A DNA stretch of 17,808 bases from an uncultured Eubacteriales bacterium (lineage in GTDB: Bacteria; Bacillota; Clostridia; Monoglobales; Monoglobaceae): assembly GCA_905205855.1 (NCBI GenBank), contig CAJLFL010000016.1:1-17808 (forward strand), read 5' to 3'. The notes below the pieces were generated by a model that searched no databases, was not told the DNA's origin, and saw only the letters and a list, made by a program, of their open reading frames with translations. Below are positions 1 to 6,210 of the stretch, piece after piece. Numbering within the stretch: position 1 is the stretch's first letter; every line of letters begins with the position of its first letter. Both the position numbers and the translations under genes were made by a program.

Positions 1-89
1 CTGACTTATATGCTGCAGCTCACCCGGTACTGCAACACGTGAACCGGCAGCACTATATCAATTAACACGACATAATACTACTAGCTCAG
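1..89 (-). ncRNA. ffs: Candidate SRP RNA (4.5S/scRNA-like), 5' part, cut by window edge
   Basis: Transcription from the perfect promoter at 95-124 would start near 88-91 and run leftward out of the window. The first 89 nt contain no start codon with a ribosome binding site, so a stable RNA is more likely than an mRNA. Read on the minus strand, the segment at about 54-1 has GTGCTG, CGGTTC, TTGCA, GTACC, GGTGA and finally GTCAG at the very edge. These blocks occur in the same order in the 5' arm of bacterial SRP RNAs, as I remember the family. In that family GTCAG is followed by the invariant GTCCGGAAGGAAGCAGC, which would lie just outside the window. CCGGT and ACCGG also form an internal inverted repeat. 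A structured mRNA leader is the alternative. The identification is an inference. Confidence 0.42.
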
Positions 90-94
90 TTCAA

Positions 95-124
95 ATTATA
101 TCACTAAAACAGGCTAAATGTCAA
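95..124 (-). promoter_or_regulatory. Sigma-70/SigA-type promoter, consensus boxes
   Basis: On the minus strand the -35 box TTGACA (119-124) and the -10 box TATAAT (95-100) are both perfect and are separated by 18 bp. Transcription would begin near 88-91 and leave the window at position 1. Such a strong promoter fits a stable RNA or a highly expressed gene to the left. Confidence 0.8.
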
Positions 125-428
125 TATTTAATTTCAATTTTAATAGTTTTGTAACAAATAGGCCAACTATGAGTAATAATAGGCCGCCTGTTTCCGCAAT
201 ATGACGAATAACCCCCTCCCGACTTGGTAAAACTGACTATATTATCATCAATTTTCCGTCATTTCGGGCACAGTGTAAGGCATATCCGCCTCAGGTGCGT
301 AATACATTTTAATACCCTTTTGGGTTCTTGTCAAGTCTTTTTTATAAATAATTGCAATTTCCAATTATTTATGTTATGATTTTTATAAGAATTATGTGAA
401 TCGCCGAGCAGCCACATGGGGTTAATCC
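125..428. other. AT-rich intergenic stretch without a recognisable gene
   Basis: No reading frame here has a plausible start, ribosome binding site and protein-like composition. The stretch lies between the leftward promoter at 95-124 and the REP-like hairpins starting at 429. Apart from the plus-strand promoter candidate at 352-380 I see only AT-rich sequence and one short ACCC/GGGT inverted repeat around 313-325. Confidence 0.6.
352..380 (+). promoter_or_regulatory. Candidate SigA-type promoter toward the membrane protein gene
   Basis: TTGCAA (352-357), a 17-bp spacer and TATGAT (375-380) match the consensus at 4/6 and 5/6. It points toward the gene starting at 769, but almost 390 bp upstream. 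If used, the transcript would carry the whole REP-like hairpin region as a leader. No better promoter was seen nearer the gene. Confidence 0.4.
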
Positions 429-713
429 GGGCGACCACATAGGGTCGCCCCTACGACATTAAACGATCCATAATGTATACGCTGTCTTGTGCGGGCGGAT
501 AATATCCGCCACTACGGCGTATTGCAAAATATATGTCCGTATGAAAATAATCATAATACCATTTAATGCGGGCAGATACACAGCATCCATATGGGGATAT
601 ACAATAAATATATAACGCACACGACAACCCACGCGGGCGGATGCTATCCGCCCCTGCGATATCAAACACACATAATGTTACACGCTATCCGTAGGGGCAG
701 ATATTATCTGCCC
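429..713. repeat. Cluster of four REP-like palindromes in a degenerate duplication
   Basis: Four hairpins share one design. 429-450 has an 8-bp stem GGGCGACC/GGTCGCCC. 494-510 has GGCGGAT/ATCCGCC with a 3-nt loop. 635-653 has GGGCGGAT/ATCCGCCC with a 3-nt loop. 695-713 has GGGCAGAT/ATCTGCCC with a 3-nt loop. Short CCTACG or CGTAGG tails flank them. The segment 443-510 resembles 646-713 at an offset of 203 bp, with one compensated indel, so a pair of hairpins appears to have been duplicated and then diverged. Short overlapping reading frames across this region are by-products of the palindromes. The function is unknown; dispersed REP-like or MITE-like elements are the likely class. Confidence 0.7.
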
Positions 714-768
714 GAAAAGATGCGGTAAAATTACACAGATATATATTAAGGAAATGAGGGCAGCAATT

Positions 769-2184
769 ATGAACAAACCGGCTGAAATATGGCGCGAAAG
801 TATGACATATACGCTTATCGAATGTTTTATTCACACGGTTGTTTCGGCTGTAAAAAATGCTGTGCTTTCCTCTTTTATCCTGAGTATTTGGCTTTGGTTT
901 AACGATAAAATTTTAAACAGCCGCATTGTTCAATACTTTCTTGACCCCAAATACATCACCGACGCATGGTATTCAAGCGGATTTTACCGCAGCGGTACGC
1001 GCGGTCTGAGGCGGCTGTCGCAGATCATACCGCCCTGCAGTCTTAACTGGTCGGTGCATTTTACCGGAATTTATCTCGCTTTTCTGCTGCTTACACCGCA
1101 CACTGCAAAAACGGATAATTTTTTGATGTTTGCGTTTATTATACTTGCTCTGTTTTATCTGTCACACCATCTTAAATACCGTACGGGAACGCTTTTTATG
1201 CTTATAACTCTTATTTTGCTTGTGTTCTGGTCGGCTGTTTCGCTTGCCATACCGAAAAAGGCCGCCGAAATGCTTTTTTATCTGCTGACAGGTATAGACT
1301 TTTTCTTTCTTATCTCGTCAGCGGTACGCACCGAGGAGGAATTTACCGTAATTCTGCGGTATATCTTTCTTGCGCTTATGTTTTTGTGCATCTGGGGATA
1401 CTGCCAGCAGAAAATCTTTGATTATACCGCGTATGCCGCGTTTCAGAACAACATCACCTTCGGCGGTATTATAGTTCTGCTTTTTCCGTTTGCCTTTGTA
1501 TGTCCGATGACATTTTCCTCCGGCAAACGCAGAATACTTTATCTTGCTCTGCTTTTGCTTGTTGTGTTTACCGCTGTGACGGCTACGCAGTCAAAGGCTG
1601 CCTTTATCGGATTTTCAGCCGAGCTTCTGCTTATGATAATAATGATTGACTTCCGCTATCTGCCCCTGCTTTTGTTTCTTGCACCGGCGCTTACGCAGAC
1701 AGCCTTTGAGAACATCTCCGCAATGTGGAACAATCCATCATATTACGGCAATTTTTTCAGCAATTTATATTATACCTTTAAAAATTTCTGGCTGAATGGC
1801 TTTGGCATAGACCGCACCACGATAATGAATCTTTACAGCTCCGCCGTTCCGCAGAGCCTGTCTGAGCAGGCGGCAACGGTCAGCTTTGCAAATCTGCGTA
1901 TAAGTCCTTTATATTATTCTCTTATACTGGAGCTTGGAACAATTTTTCTTATAGTTTTTTTAAGCTATCTGCTGCGGCTGGCACATTCGACGCTGACCTC
2001 GGTATTTACGGCGCAGAAAAGATTTAAGCCGTATTTTGCCGCCGGTTTTGCCACGCTTATAGGGATTTCTGTTTCGTCAATGATGGAATCCGCGCTCCTC
2101 AGCTGCCGAACTCTGCTGATTTATTGGGGACTTCTCAGTCTGCTGCGCGCATTAAAAATTATTCGTTTCGGTATAGAAAGATAA
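769..2184 (+). CDS. Multi-pass membrane protein, O-antigen ligase/polymerase-like
   Basis: The product has about 471 residues and is very hydrophobic, with roughly ten to twelve membrane segments along its length. A long hydrophilic loop of about 80 residues (about 310-390) precedes the last three segments. That layout, and a G-x-G stretch (NGFGIDR) inside the loop, is typical of the O-antigen ligase/polymerase (Wzy_C) superfamily, whose members join or polymerise lipid-linked glycans at the outer face of the membrane. In a Gram-positive host it would more likely serve capsule, exopolysaccharide or teichoic-type glycan assembly. The start at 769 is preferred because GAGGG at 756-760 lies 8 nt upstream; the in-frame ATG at 754 has its AAGGA only 1 nt away. 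No glycan-synthesis genes are adjacent in this window. It is convergent with the Nudix gene. The family assignment rests on topology, not on recognised catalytic residues. Confidence 0.75.
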   Translation: MNKPAEIWRESMTYTLIECFIHTVVSAVKNAVLSSFILSIWLWFNDKILNSRIVQYFLDPKYITDAWYSSGFYRSGTRGLRRLSQIIPPCSLNWSVHFTGIYLAFLLLTPHTAKTDNFLMFAFIILALFYLSHHLKYRTGTLFMLITLILLVFWSAVSLAIPKKAAEMLFYLLTGIDFFFLISSAVRTEEEFTVILRYIFLALMFLCIWGYCQQKIFDYTAYAAFQNNITFGGIIVLLFPFAFVCPMTFSSGKRRILYLALLLLVVFTAVTATQSKAAFIGFSAELLLMIIMIDFRYLPLLLFLAPALTQTAFENISAMWNNPSYYGNFFSNLYYTFKNFWLNGFGIDRTTIMNLYSSAVPQSLSEQAATVSFANLRISPLYYSLILELGTIFLIVFLSYLLRLAHSTLTSVFTAQKRFKPYFAAGFATLIGISVSSMMESALLSCRTLLIYWGLLSLLRALKIIRFGIER

Positions 2185-2190
2185 CAAACA

Positions 2191-2215
2191 GTCCGTTCCG
2201 CTATGCGGAACGGAC
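2191..2215. terminator. Strong hairpin between convergent genes, possible bidirectional terminator
   Basis: A perfect 11-bp stem (GTCCGTTCCGC / GCGGAACGGAC) with a 3-nt loop starts 6 nt after the membrane protein stop codon. On the minus strand it is followed by T-rich sequence (TGTTTGTTATCTTT), which suits termination of the Nudix transcript. On the plus strand there is no T-run. A second small stem CGTGG/CCACG lies at 2223-2237. It could instead be another REP-like element. Confidence 0.5.
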
Positions 2216-2243
2216 GACCATGCGTGGCACCCCCACGGGTTAA

Positions 2244-2711
2244 TTATCTTTTATCCATATATTCGACACCGGATTCAATCAGCACGTCATCTTTATACAC
2301 AAGCTTGATTGAGAACAGATTTTCACTTTCGTTAAGCATTTTAAACATCAGCTTGTCGCCCTCCCAGATGTTAAGGCTTGATATATCGCTCTTTTTTACC
2401 CATTCCAGCTTGCCCTCGTCACATTCCTTCATCTCTCCGGAAAAACTGTTTGCGGTATACAGGAAAATATATTCCGGCTCAAGATTATTATATATAAATG
2501 TCATTATTCCGCGAAAGGTATAGTCCAGAAGCGTAAGACCGGTTTCCTCGGTCACCTCGCGCATAAGGCACTCCTCCGGAGTTTCGCCGGCTTCAAATTT
2601 TCCGCCCACGCCAATCCATTTATCCTTATTTACATCATTTTTCTTTGATATTCTGTGCAGCATCAAGTATTTTTCATCCTGCTCTATATAACACAGAGTT
2701 GTCTGCAGCAT
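2244..2711 (-). CDS. Nudix hydrolase, 8-oxo-dGTP diphosphatase-like (MutT family)
   Basis: This 155-residue protein carries a complete Nudix box. Counted from the chosen ATG, it runs from G37 through E43, R51-E52 and E55-E56 to G58-L59, matching G-x5-E-x7-R-E-U-x-E-E-x-G-U. The glutamates bind the metal that drives hydrolysis of a nucleoside diphosphate linked to another moiety. The W-I-G-V-G-G-K-F-E lead-in resembles clostridial proteins annotated as 8-oxo-dGTP diphosphatases, which remove oxidised dGTP from the nucleotide pool; the substrate is inferred. The ATG at 2711 is preferred because AGGTGA lies 5 nt upstream; the in-frame GTG three codons earlier overlaps that site. It lies downstream of the alpha-operon terminator in the same direction and may have its own weak promoter. 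Confidence 0.9.
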   Translation of the reverse strand: MLQTTLCYIEQDEKYLMLHRISKKNDVNKDKWIGVGGKFEAGETPEECLMREVTEETGLTLLDYTFRGIMTFIYNNLEPEYIFLYTANSFSGEMKECDEGKLEWVKKSDISSLNIWEGDKLMFKMLNESENLFSIKLVYKDDVLIESGVEYMDKR

Positions 2712-2730
2712 AATCTTCACCTGCCGTCTT

Positions 2731-2759
2731 TGTATAATAATTTTTATTTGTTAATGCAA
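2731..2759 (-). promoter_or_regulatory. Weak promoter candidate for the Nudix gene
   Basis: On the minus strand TTGCAT (2754-2759) and TATACA (2731-2736) are 17 bp apart, matching consensus at about 3/6 and 4/6. The -35 box overlaps the T-tract of the alpha-operon terminator. It would supply the Nudix gene, which is otherwise cut off from the operon. Read-through is the alternative. Confidence 0.35.
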
Positions 2760-2785
2760 AAAGGCCGCCAAACGGCAGCCCTTTT
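2758..2785 (-). terminator. Intrinsic terminator of the alpha operon
   Basis: On the minus strand, 11 nt after the rplQ stop codon, the sequence folds into a 12-bp stem with a GTTT loop, counting two G-U pairs. A run of five T follows the descending arm. This is a textbook Rho-independent terminator and marks the end of the ribosomal-protein transcript. Confidence 0.9.
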
Positions 2786-2796
2786 ATAAATCATAA

Positions 2797-3141
2797 TCAG
2801 TCAACTAACTCCAAAACTGCCATCTCGGCAGCATCGCCGCGGCGGGGACCTATTTTAATTATACGAGTATATCCGCCGTTTCTTTCTGCATACTTCGGAG
2901 CGATTTCATCAAACAGCTTTACCACAACATCACGCTTGGTAAGATAACTAAGCGCCTGTCTTTTGGAGTGAAGCGTATTAGTCTTGCCGAGAGTAACCAT
3001 TTTTTCCGCAAGCTTGCGTACCTCTTTAGCTCTGGTAACGGTTGTTTCTATTCTGCCGCTTTCCAGGAAAGAAGTTGTCATAGATCTCAGCATTGCGCGT
3101 CTTTGATCAGTCGGTCTTCCAAGTTTTCTCTGGTTTGCCAT
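2797..3141 (-). CDS. rplQ: 50S ribosomal protein L17
   Basis: The 114-residue product is a full-length short-type L17. It has the typical N-terminus MANQRKLGRPTDQRRAMLRS and the conserved R-R-G-D-A-A-E-M-A segment near the C-terminus. L17 binds 23S rRNA close to the peptide exit tunnel. It is the last gene of the alpha operon, 33 nt after rpoA, and is followed by the terminator at 2758-2785. In many Firmicutes rplQ is followed by the ecfA-ecfT-truA-rplM genes; here the operon stops. Confidence 0.98.
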   Translation of the reverse strand: MANQRKLGRPTDQRRAMLRSMTTSFLESGRIETTVTRAKEVRKLAEKMVTLGKTNTLHSKRQALSYLTKRDVVVKLFDEIAPKYAERNGGYTRIIKIGPRRGDAAEMAVLELVD

Positions 3142-3174
3142 TTTATCACCTCATTTTTCTATAATCTTTTCAAA

Positions 3175-4122
3175 TCAGTCGTCATTCGACAAAGTAAGCC
3201 CCATAGCAGCCAGCTTTGCAATAACTTCCTCAAGGGACTTGCGTCCAAGGTTTCTGACCTTCATCATATCGTTCTCTGAACGCGCGGTCAAATCCTGTAC
3301 GGTATTTATTCCGGCACGCTTTAAGCAGTTATACGAACGAACGGATAAATCCAGTTCCTCGATGGTGGTTTCCAGAACCTTTTCCTTTTTGCTTTCTTCT
3401 TTTTCGATCATGATTTCAGCGTTCTTCGCGTCATCAGACAAATCTACAAATAAGCTCATATGTTCACTGATAATCTTTGCCGCAAGACTTACCGCCTCTG
3501 ACGAAGGAATAGTTCCGTTGGTCCATACCTCCAGAGTCAGCTTATCATAGTCGGTTACGTTTCCAACACGAGTGTTTTCAACCGTATAGTTTACCTTTTC
3601 AACCGGCGTATAGATAGAGTCTGTAGCAATTACACCGATTACCGGCTGCAACAGCTTTTTGTTTCTGTCGGAGGAAACATATCCCCGACCTTTATCCAAT
3701 GTGATTTCCATAAACAGCTTTGCATCCTCGCTTAAAGTAGCAATATGCAAATCTTCGTTTATGATTTCAACATCGGAATCATGCTTAATATCGGCAGCAC
3801 AAATCTCACCGGCACCCTCCTGGTTTATATAAACCGTTTTAGGTGCGTCCGAGTGGAGCTTTATCGCCAACTTTTTGATGTTAAGAATAATCTCCGTTAC
3901 ATCCTCTTTTACACCGGGAATGGTGGAAAATTCATGAAGAACACCGTCTATCTTAACAGAAGTGGCAGCTACGCCCGGAAGGGAGGACAGCAGCATTCTC
4001 CTCAGAGAATTGCCGAATGTTGTTCCGTAACCTCTTTCCAGAGGCTCAACAACAAACTTGCCATATTTATTGTCTTCGGATGCTTCTACGCATTCAACCC
4101 TTGGCTTTTCTATTTCTATCAT
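3175..4122 (-). CDS. rpoA: DNA-directed RNA polymerase subunit alpha
   Basis: The 315-residue protein has the normal two-domain layout. The N-terminal domain (about 1-230) dimerises and nucleates assembly of beta and beta'; it contains the recognisable ERGYGTTFGNSLRRMLLSS stretch. A charged linker rich in K and E (about 240-250) leads to the C-terminal domain (about 255-310). That domain has the helix-hairpin-helix residues that contact UP-element DNA and activators, including the R of LSVRSYN at position 262, equivalent to E. coli R265. It sits between rpsD and rplQ, as in other Clostridia, which ties polymerase level to ribosome synthesis. The start codon follows a GGAGGG site. Confidence 0.99.
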   Translation of the reverse strand: MIEIEKPRVECVEASEDNKYGKFVVEPLERGYGTTFGNSLRRMLLSSLPGVAATSVKIDGVLHEFSTIPGVKEDVTEIILNIKKLAIKLHSDAPKTVYINQEGAGEICAADIKHDSDVEIINEDLHIATLSEDAKLFMEITLDKGRGYVSSDRNKKLLQPVIGVIATDSIYTPVEKVNYTVENTRVGNVTDYDKLTLEVWTNGTIPSSEAVSLAAKIISEHMSLFVDLSDDAKNAEIMIEKEESKKEKVLETTIEELDLSVRSYNCLKRAGINTVQDLTARSENDMMKVRNLGRKSLEEVIAKLAAMGLTLSNDD

Positions 4123-4168
4123 TGTCAGCCCTCCTAAAATACTATTAACCTCTCACATTGCGCCGCTT

Positions 4169-4196
4169 ATTACAGCTGATTATTATTTGCTGTAAT
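4169..4196 (-). other. Inverted repeat spanning the rpsD stop codon
   Basis: ATTACAGC (4169-4176) and GCTGTAAT (4189-4196) form a perfect 8-bp stem around a 12-nt AT-rich loop that contains the rpsD stop codon. No T-run follows on the minus strand, so a terminator is unlikely. It could modulate mRNA stability or the relative expression of rpsD and rpoA. Confidence 0.5.
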
Positions 4197-4776
4197 ACTC
4201 AACTATCAAGTGTTCTTCTACCTGATAATCAATGTGTTCTCTTGTCGGCAGAGCAACAATTCTGCCTGTCAGCTTATCCTTGTCTGCATCAAGCCAGTCA
4301 GGAACAAGTCTTGTGGAGTTTGCTTCCACATTGTCCTTGAACTTATCAAGAGAAGCAGATTTTTCTTTTACTGCGATAACATCGCCCGGCTTTACCAGGT
4401 AAGAAGGAATGTTAACCTTTTTACCGTTTACGGTGATGTGTGAATGGTTGACAATCTGTCTTGCTTCACGTCTTGTATTGGCAAATCCGAGTCTGAATAC
4501 TACGTTATCGAGTCTTGTTTCAAGAATCTGGAGCAGCATGTCACCGGTAATTCCCGGTCTTTTAACTGCCATCTCATAGTATTTGTGGAACTGTTTTTCC
4601 AGTACGCCATATATAAATTTAACTTTTTGCTTTTCATTTAACTGCATACCGTATTCGGACATTTTCTTTCTGCTGGGATTGGGATTTCTGTTAGACTTCT
4701 TGTCGATTCCCATAACGCTCGGCTCAATGCCCAAGGTTCTGCATCTTTTTAAAACGGGCTGCATATTTTTAGCCAT
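4183..4776 (-). CDS. rpsD: 30S ribosomal protein S4 (zinc-independent form)
   Basis: S4 nucleates 30S assembly by binding the 5' domain of 16S rRNA and helps keep decoding accurate. This 197-residue protein has the S4 N-terminal domain, then the S4 RNA-binding domain at about 87-150 with the typical R-L-D-N-V-V-F-R-L-G-F and R-x-A-R-Q motifs. Only one cysteine is present in the N-terminal region (C12), so it is the C-minus form without a zinc site. In many bacteria S4 is also the repressor of the alpha operon, and its location here, after rpsM and rpsK, keeps that option open. The start codon follows an AGGAGG site. Confidence 0.98.
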   Translation of the reverse strand: MAKNMQPVLKRCRTLGIEPSVMGIDKKSNRNPNPSRKKMSEYGMQLNEKQKVKFIYGVLEKQFHKYYEMAVKRPGITGDMLLQILETRLDNVVFRLGFANTRREARQIVNHSHITVNGKKVNIPSYLVKPGDVIAVKEKSASLDKFKDNVEANSTRLVPDWLDADKDKLTGRIVALPTREHIDYQVEEHLIVEYYSK

Positions 4777-4810
4777 TTTAAAATTTCACCTCCTGTGTTT
4801 TTCTTACAGA

Positions 4811-5203
4811 TTATACACGTCTTCTCTTTGGCGGTCTGCATCCGTTATGAGGAATCGGTGTAACGTCCTTTATCATATTAACTTCAAGTCCTGCAACCTG
4901 CAAAGCGCGGATTGCTGCTTCACGACCGGAACCCGGTCCTTTGACATAAACCTCAACAAATTTCAAGCCATGCTCCATAGCAGCCTTTGCTGCTGTTTCT
5001 GCAGCCATCTGAGCCGCAAACGGAGTGCTCTTTCTTGAACCTCTGAATCCGAGGCCGCCGGCGGACGCCCATGATATAGCATTTCCGGCTACGTCTGTTA
5101 TCGTAACAATGGTGTTGTTAAAGGTTGATTTAATATGTGCCGCACCGCGTTCTATGTTCTTTTTCTCTCTGCGGCGGCGTGTTCTTTTAACTGCTTTTGC
5201 CAT
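4811..5203 (-). CDS. rpsK: 30S ribosomal protein S11
   Basis: S11 sits on the 30S platform and contacts the mRNA exit region. The 130-residue product starts MAKAVKRTRRRREKKNIERG and contains the conserved H-I-K-S-T-F-N-N-T-I-V-T-I-T-D segment. It ends in the basic P-H-N-G-C-R-P-P-K-R-R-R-V tail typical of the family. An in-frame GTG four codons upstream lies inside the AGGAGGTG ribosome binding site, so ATG at 5203 is the start. A 123-nt spacer separates it from rpsM; I saw no clear element there. Confidence 0.98.
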   Translation of the reverse strand: MAKAVKRTRRRREKKNIERGAAHIKSTFNNTIVTITDVAGNAISWASAGGLGFRGSRKSTPFAAQMAAETAAKAAMEHGLKFVEVYVKGPGSGREAAIRALQVAGLEVNMIKDVTPIPHNGCRPPKRRRV

Positions 5204-5326
5204 TGTATCTTTCACCTCCTGAAAATACGAATATCTGCTTTATAAATAATTCGTGCAGAAAAATCAAATTTCTTGTATGCGCGGCATATCTCTGCCACAC
5301 ATCGCTGTTGCCGTCAGAAGTCTTAA

Positions 5327-5692
5327 TTATTTCTTCTTGTTGGCAATAGTCTTTTTAGGACCTTTTCTGGTTCTGGCATTTGTCTTTGAACGCTGACCGC
5401 GAACAGGAAGTCCCTTTCTGTGACGGATACCCCTGTAGCAGTTAATCTCCATCAGACGCTTGATGTCCAGCGCAATATCTCTGCGCAGGTCACCCTCAAC
5501 ATTGTAATGGTCTATCTCAGCTCTGAGCTGTGATACCTCATCCTCTGTCAAGTCGCGTACTCTGGTATCGGGATTGATTCCGGTAGCTGCCAGAATTTTT
5601 TTGGAAGTAGAAAGACCGATTCCGAAAATGTAAGTGAGGCCTATCTCAACTCTCTTTTCATTAGGTAAATCTACACCTGCAATACGTGCCAT
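5327..5692 (-). CDS. rpsM: 30S ribosomal protein S13
   Basis: S13 lies in the head of the 30S subunit, contacts the P-site tRNA and forms intersubunit bridges with 23S rRNA and L5. The 121-residue protein starts MARIAGVDLPNEKRVEIGLT and has the helix-hairpin-helix-like middle. It contains the invariant Y-R-G-I-R-H-R-K-G-L-P-V-R-G-Q stretch and a Lys/Arg-rich tail that reaches the tRNA sites. The start follows GGAGGTG. The 128-nt spacer upstream of the start, towards rpmJ, contains the structured element at 5727-5800, which may control translation of this gene. Confidence 0.99.
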   Translation of the reverse strand: MARIAGVDLPNEKRVEIGLTYIFGIGLSTSKKILAATGINPDTRVRDLTEDEVSQLRAEIDHYNVEGDLRRDIALDIKRLMEINCYRGIRHRKGLPVRGQRSKTNARTRKGPKKTIANKKK

Positions 5693-5726
5693 AAAAATTT
5701 CACCTCCATTGAATTTTGAAAACAGT

Positions 5727-5800
5727 GGAGCAGAATTTCACCCGTGCAAGGCACGGCGTCAGCTTACGGCTTTTGTGGTTTATAAGCCTGACCCTGCTCC
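5727..5800 (-). promoter_or_regulatory. Candidate structured RNA leader (three-way junction) ahead of rpsM
   Basis: On the minus strand a closing stem GGAGCAG/CTGCTCC (7 bp; 5794-5800 with 5727-5733) encloses two hairpins. One pairs GTCAG and CTTA with TAAG and CTGAC (5783-5792 with 5758-5766, one bulged base). The other is CCGTGC/GCACGG with a 3-nt loop (5742-5756). The first arm has an alternative register pairing GGCTT with AAGCC. The element starts 20 nt after the rpmJ stop and ends about 20 nt before the rpsM Shine-Dalgarno. E. coli has an S4-binding pseudoknot in the same position; the folds are not obviously alike, so the role is inferred. Confidence 0.5.
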
Positions 5801-5820
5801 GTCATTGATAATATGAGAGC

Positions 5821-5934
5821 TTAACCCTGCTTCTGCTTGTGGCGGGGATTCTCGCATATAACCATGACTCTGCCTTTTCTTTTAATTATTTTGCACTTTT
5901 CACAAATAGGTTTTACGGAAGGTTGTACTTTCAT
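5821..5934 (-). CDS. rpmJ: 50S ribosomal protein L36 (zinc-binding form)
   Basis: This 37-residue gene begins with ATG at 5934 behind a GGAGGTG site and ends with TAA at 5821-5823. The product MKVQPSVKPICEKC(...) has the zinc ligands C11, C14, C27 and H32 of the C-plus L36 form. It ends with the usual basic tail N-P-R-H-K-Q-K-Q-G. L36 is the smallest 50S protein and stabilises 23S rRNA near the peptidyl-transferase and stalk-base regions. It is the first gene after the promoter at 6004-6032. Confidence 0.97.
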   Translation of the reverse strand: MKVQPSVKPICEKCKIIKRKGRVMVICENPRHKQKQG

Positions 5935-6003
5935 TTCCTTCACCTCCTAAATTTGTACTTGTTCATTTTTAGAGATACTCTCACCTATAAAACGAACTAA
6001 ACT

Positions 6004-6032
6004 ATTGTACCATATAAGTATGGTGTTGTCAA
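6004..6032 (-). promoter_or_regulatory. SigA-type promoter of the alpha operon
   Basis: On the minus strand TTGACA (6027-6032, perfect) and TACAAT (6004-6009, 5/6) are separated by exactly 17 bp. Transcription would start near 5996-5998, giving a leader of about 62 nt before rpmJ. A perfect hairpin AGCCTT-AAAA-AAGGCT (6032-6047) abuts the -35 box. The promoter lets the rpmJ-rpsM-rpsK-rpsD-rpoA-rplQ unit be transcribed independently of the upstream spc genes. Confidence 0.85.
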
Positions 6033-6210
6033 GCCTTTTTTAAGGCTAATACCGATTTTGTCTTTAGTGGATTTTAACATAATTTATCTCAGTTATTTAT
6101 GCAAAACACCGCTGATTACCCAACAAAACCGATAATCGACAGCCTTCTGCGCTTTTCTGCATACCGGAAAGGCTTTTTATTACCTGAAAGGTTAGCTTTA
6201 AGCCGCGCCG

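Noticed and set aside
451..671. Two overlapping minus-strand reading frames of about 70 codons
   Set aside because: They run through the REP-like palindromes, have no ribosome binding site, and their composition mirrors the hairpins rather than a protein.
6141..6178. Plus-strand terminator-like hairpin AGCCTT/AAGGCT followed by five T
   Set aside because: No plus-strand gene lies upstream, the loop is 22 nt and the stem only 6 bp; on the minus strand there is no T-run.
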